64,000 bases of DNA from DASZTV01 sp036268405. Lineage in GTDB: Bacteria > Actinomycetota > Actinomycetes > JAFAQI01. Below the pieces are notes generated by a model that saw only the letters and a list, made by a program, of their open reading frames with translations, was not told where the DNA came from and ran no database searches. This document shows positions 63,190 to 64,000 of the stretch, piece by piece; position 1 is the first letter of the stretch, and every line of letters starts with the position of its first letter. Both the position numbers and the translations under genes were made by a program. The stretch lies in NCBI GenBank assembly GCA_036268405.1, contig DATAUF010000072.1, forward strand, positions 1-64,000. The letters are read 5' to 3'.

Positions 63190-64000
63190 GCGATTCTGCG
63201 ACGCCGCGACGCGGCCTGGTGCTCGGTGGCGGCGGGGTCCTCGGCGCCGCTTGGATGATCGGTGCGCTGTCCGCGCTGCGGGATGCCCGCGACTGGGACC
63301 CTCGCGAGGCAGACGTGGTTGTCGGCACCTCAGCCGGCTCGGTCGTCGGCGCGATGCTGGCGTGCGGACTCGGGGTCGACACCCTCGTCAACCATCAGCG
63401 CGGAATCGTCGCGCCGGGTGACCCGGAGATCGGTTTCGACCCCGACACCGCGAGCGGCGGGACCTTGCCCCCGCGCCCGCAGCTGCGGTTGGGCTCGAGG
63501 GCGCTGCTCGCCAAGAGCGTCCTGCACCCGAGGCGCATGCCCATCCTCGCCGCGCTCTCCGGGCTCGCGCCGCGCGGGCGCGGCACGCTTTCGGCCGTCG
63601 GTGAGCTGGTCCATGAGGTCAACCCCGACCGGCTCTGGCCGCGGCATCCCGAGGCGTGGATGGTCGCGATGGACTACGACACCGGCAAGCGCGTGGCGTT
63701 TGGTGCGCCTGGCGCTCCGGAAGCTGACCTCGCCGACGCAGTGATGGCGTCATGTTCGATCCCGGGCTGGTTCGTGCCGGTGGAGATCGCTGGACATCGC
63801 TATATCGATGGCGGCACGTTGTCTCCCACGTCGCTCGATCTGCTGGCCGGGCGGGGTCTCGACGAGGTCATCGTGCTCGCGCCGATGGCGTCGTTCGAGT
63901 ACGACGATCCGACCAGTCTCGTGACTCGCGTAGAGCGACGCTTTCGTCGCGCGATGACAAGGCGGATCCTTTCCGAGGCGGGCAAGGTACGTCGCTCGGG
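63186..64000 (+). CDS. Patatin-like phospholipase, 3' truncated by window edge
   Basis: The frame from GTG 63186 stays open to the right edge (271 complete codons). It begins with the oxyanion loop G-G-G-G-V-L-G-A, then nucleophile G-T-S-A-G-S near residue 48 and the catalytic D-G-G in Y-I-D-G-G-T-L-S near 208. It would hydrolyse lipid ester bonds. Translational coupling to WS/DGAT suggests acyl remodelling or storage-lipid turnover. The C-terminus is not visible. Confidence 0.92.
   Translation, partial: MSDSATPRRGLVLGGGGVLGAAWMIGALSALRDARDWDPREADVVVGTSAGSVVGAMLACGLGVDTLVNHQRGIVAPGDPEIGFDPDTASGGTLPPRPQLRLGSRALLAKSVLHPRRMPILAALSGLAPRGRGTLSAVGELVHEVNPDRLWPRHPEAWMVAMDYDTGKRVAFGAPGAPEADLADAVMASCSIPGWFVPVEIAGHRYIDGGTLSPTSLDLLAGRGLDEVIVLAPMASFEYDDPTSLVTRVERRFRRAMTRRILSEAGKVRRS

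Overview
The window is chromosomal DNA from a high-GC actinobacterium (Actinomycetota). The evidence is the strong G/C bias at third codon positions, the many GTG starts, a WhiB protein, coenzyme F420 genes, an MtrA-MtrB-LpqB cassette, an AccD-AccE pair and a WS/DGAT acyltransferase. Gene order from the carboxylase and biotin ligase through purE/purK, F420, whiB, phosphomannomutase, SAH hydrolase, mtrAB-lpqB, comF and hpf to secA follows the accD5-secA1 region of Mycobacterium and the matching region of Streptomyces. No mycolate-specific gene is seen, and I cannot fix the genus. The window is almost fully coding. No gene-free gap exceeds 300 bases. I found no rRNA, tRNA, CRISPR array, insertion sequence or prophage.

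Layout. 1-6855: the 3' part of a fused cytidylyltransferase/SDR, the acyl-CoA carboxylase pair accD-accE (minus), then a coupled run of birA, a PH-domain membrane protein, a CDP-glycerol glycerophosphotransferase-like protein and an adenylate cyclase. 6867-11487: HMG-CoA lyase, a GNAT acetyltransferase, a second carboxyltransferase, a GtrA membrane protein and an acyl-CoA dehydrogenase, suggesting branched-chain acyl-CoA catabolism. 11484-20768: purK-purE coupled to menF, then menD, menC, menA and menE of menaquinone synthesis, interrupted by a methyltransferase, an SRPBCC remnant and a dienelactone hydrolase. 20784-28426: a small unknown protein, UDP-glucose dehydrogenase, a second acyl-CoA dehydrogenase, ferrochelatase, acetoacetate-CoA ligase, a degenerate AMP-binding protein and a glycosyltransferase. 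28454-42535: GDP-mannose pyrophosphorylase, F420 genes fbiB/fbiA, a coiled-coil protein with a histone H1-like tail, whiB, a giant membrane glycosyltransferase with its DUF5719 partner, a zincin-like protein, DUF3499, a zinc ribbon, phosphomannomutase, Trm112-like and phosphoglucose/phosphomannose isomerase. 42601-55049: ahcY, mtrA-mtrB-lpqB, comF, hpf, a NarL-type regulator, a Ca2+/H+ antiporter, an NAD(P)-binding protein and secA. 55046-64000: two tandem Rv3235-like proteins, a conserved unknown, an HTH protein, a CpaB-like/CpaE-like pair, a third acyl-CoA dehydrogenase, a LytR_C protein, a HAD hydrolase, WS/DGAT and a patatin cut by the window edge.

How it works together. Cell-envelope sugar supply (isomerase, phosphomannomutase, GDP-mannose pyrophosphorylase, UDP-glucose dehydrogenase, glycosyltransferases) sits beside envelope sensing (MtrAB-LpqB) and export (SecA). 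Acyl-CoA enzymes (two carboxyltransferases with biotin ligase, HMG-CoA lyase, acetoacetate-CoA ligase, three dehydrogenases) feed acetyl- and propionyl-CoA metabolism, and WS/DGAT plus patatin handle storage lipid. Menaquinone, F420 and heme enzymes supply redox cofactors. Most genes are joined by ATGA/GTGA overlaps. Many of those that are not have a TANNNT box 6-9 bases before an ATG or GTG with no Shine-Dalgarno sequence, pointing to leaderless transcripts. The best place to look for something new is the poorly characterised cluster downstream of secA (55046-59244).
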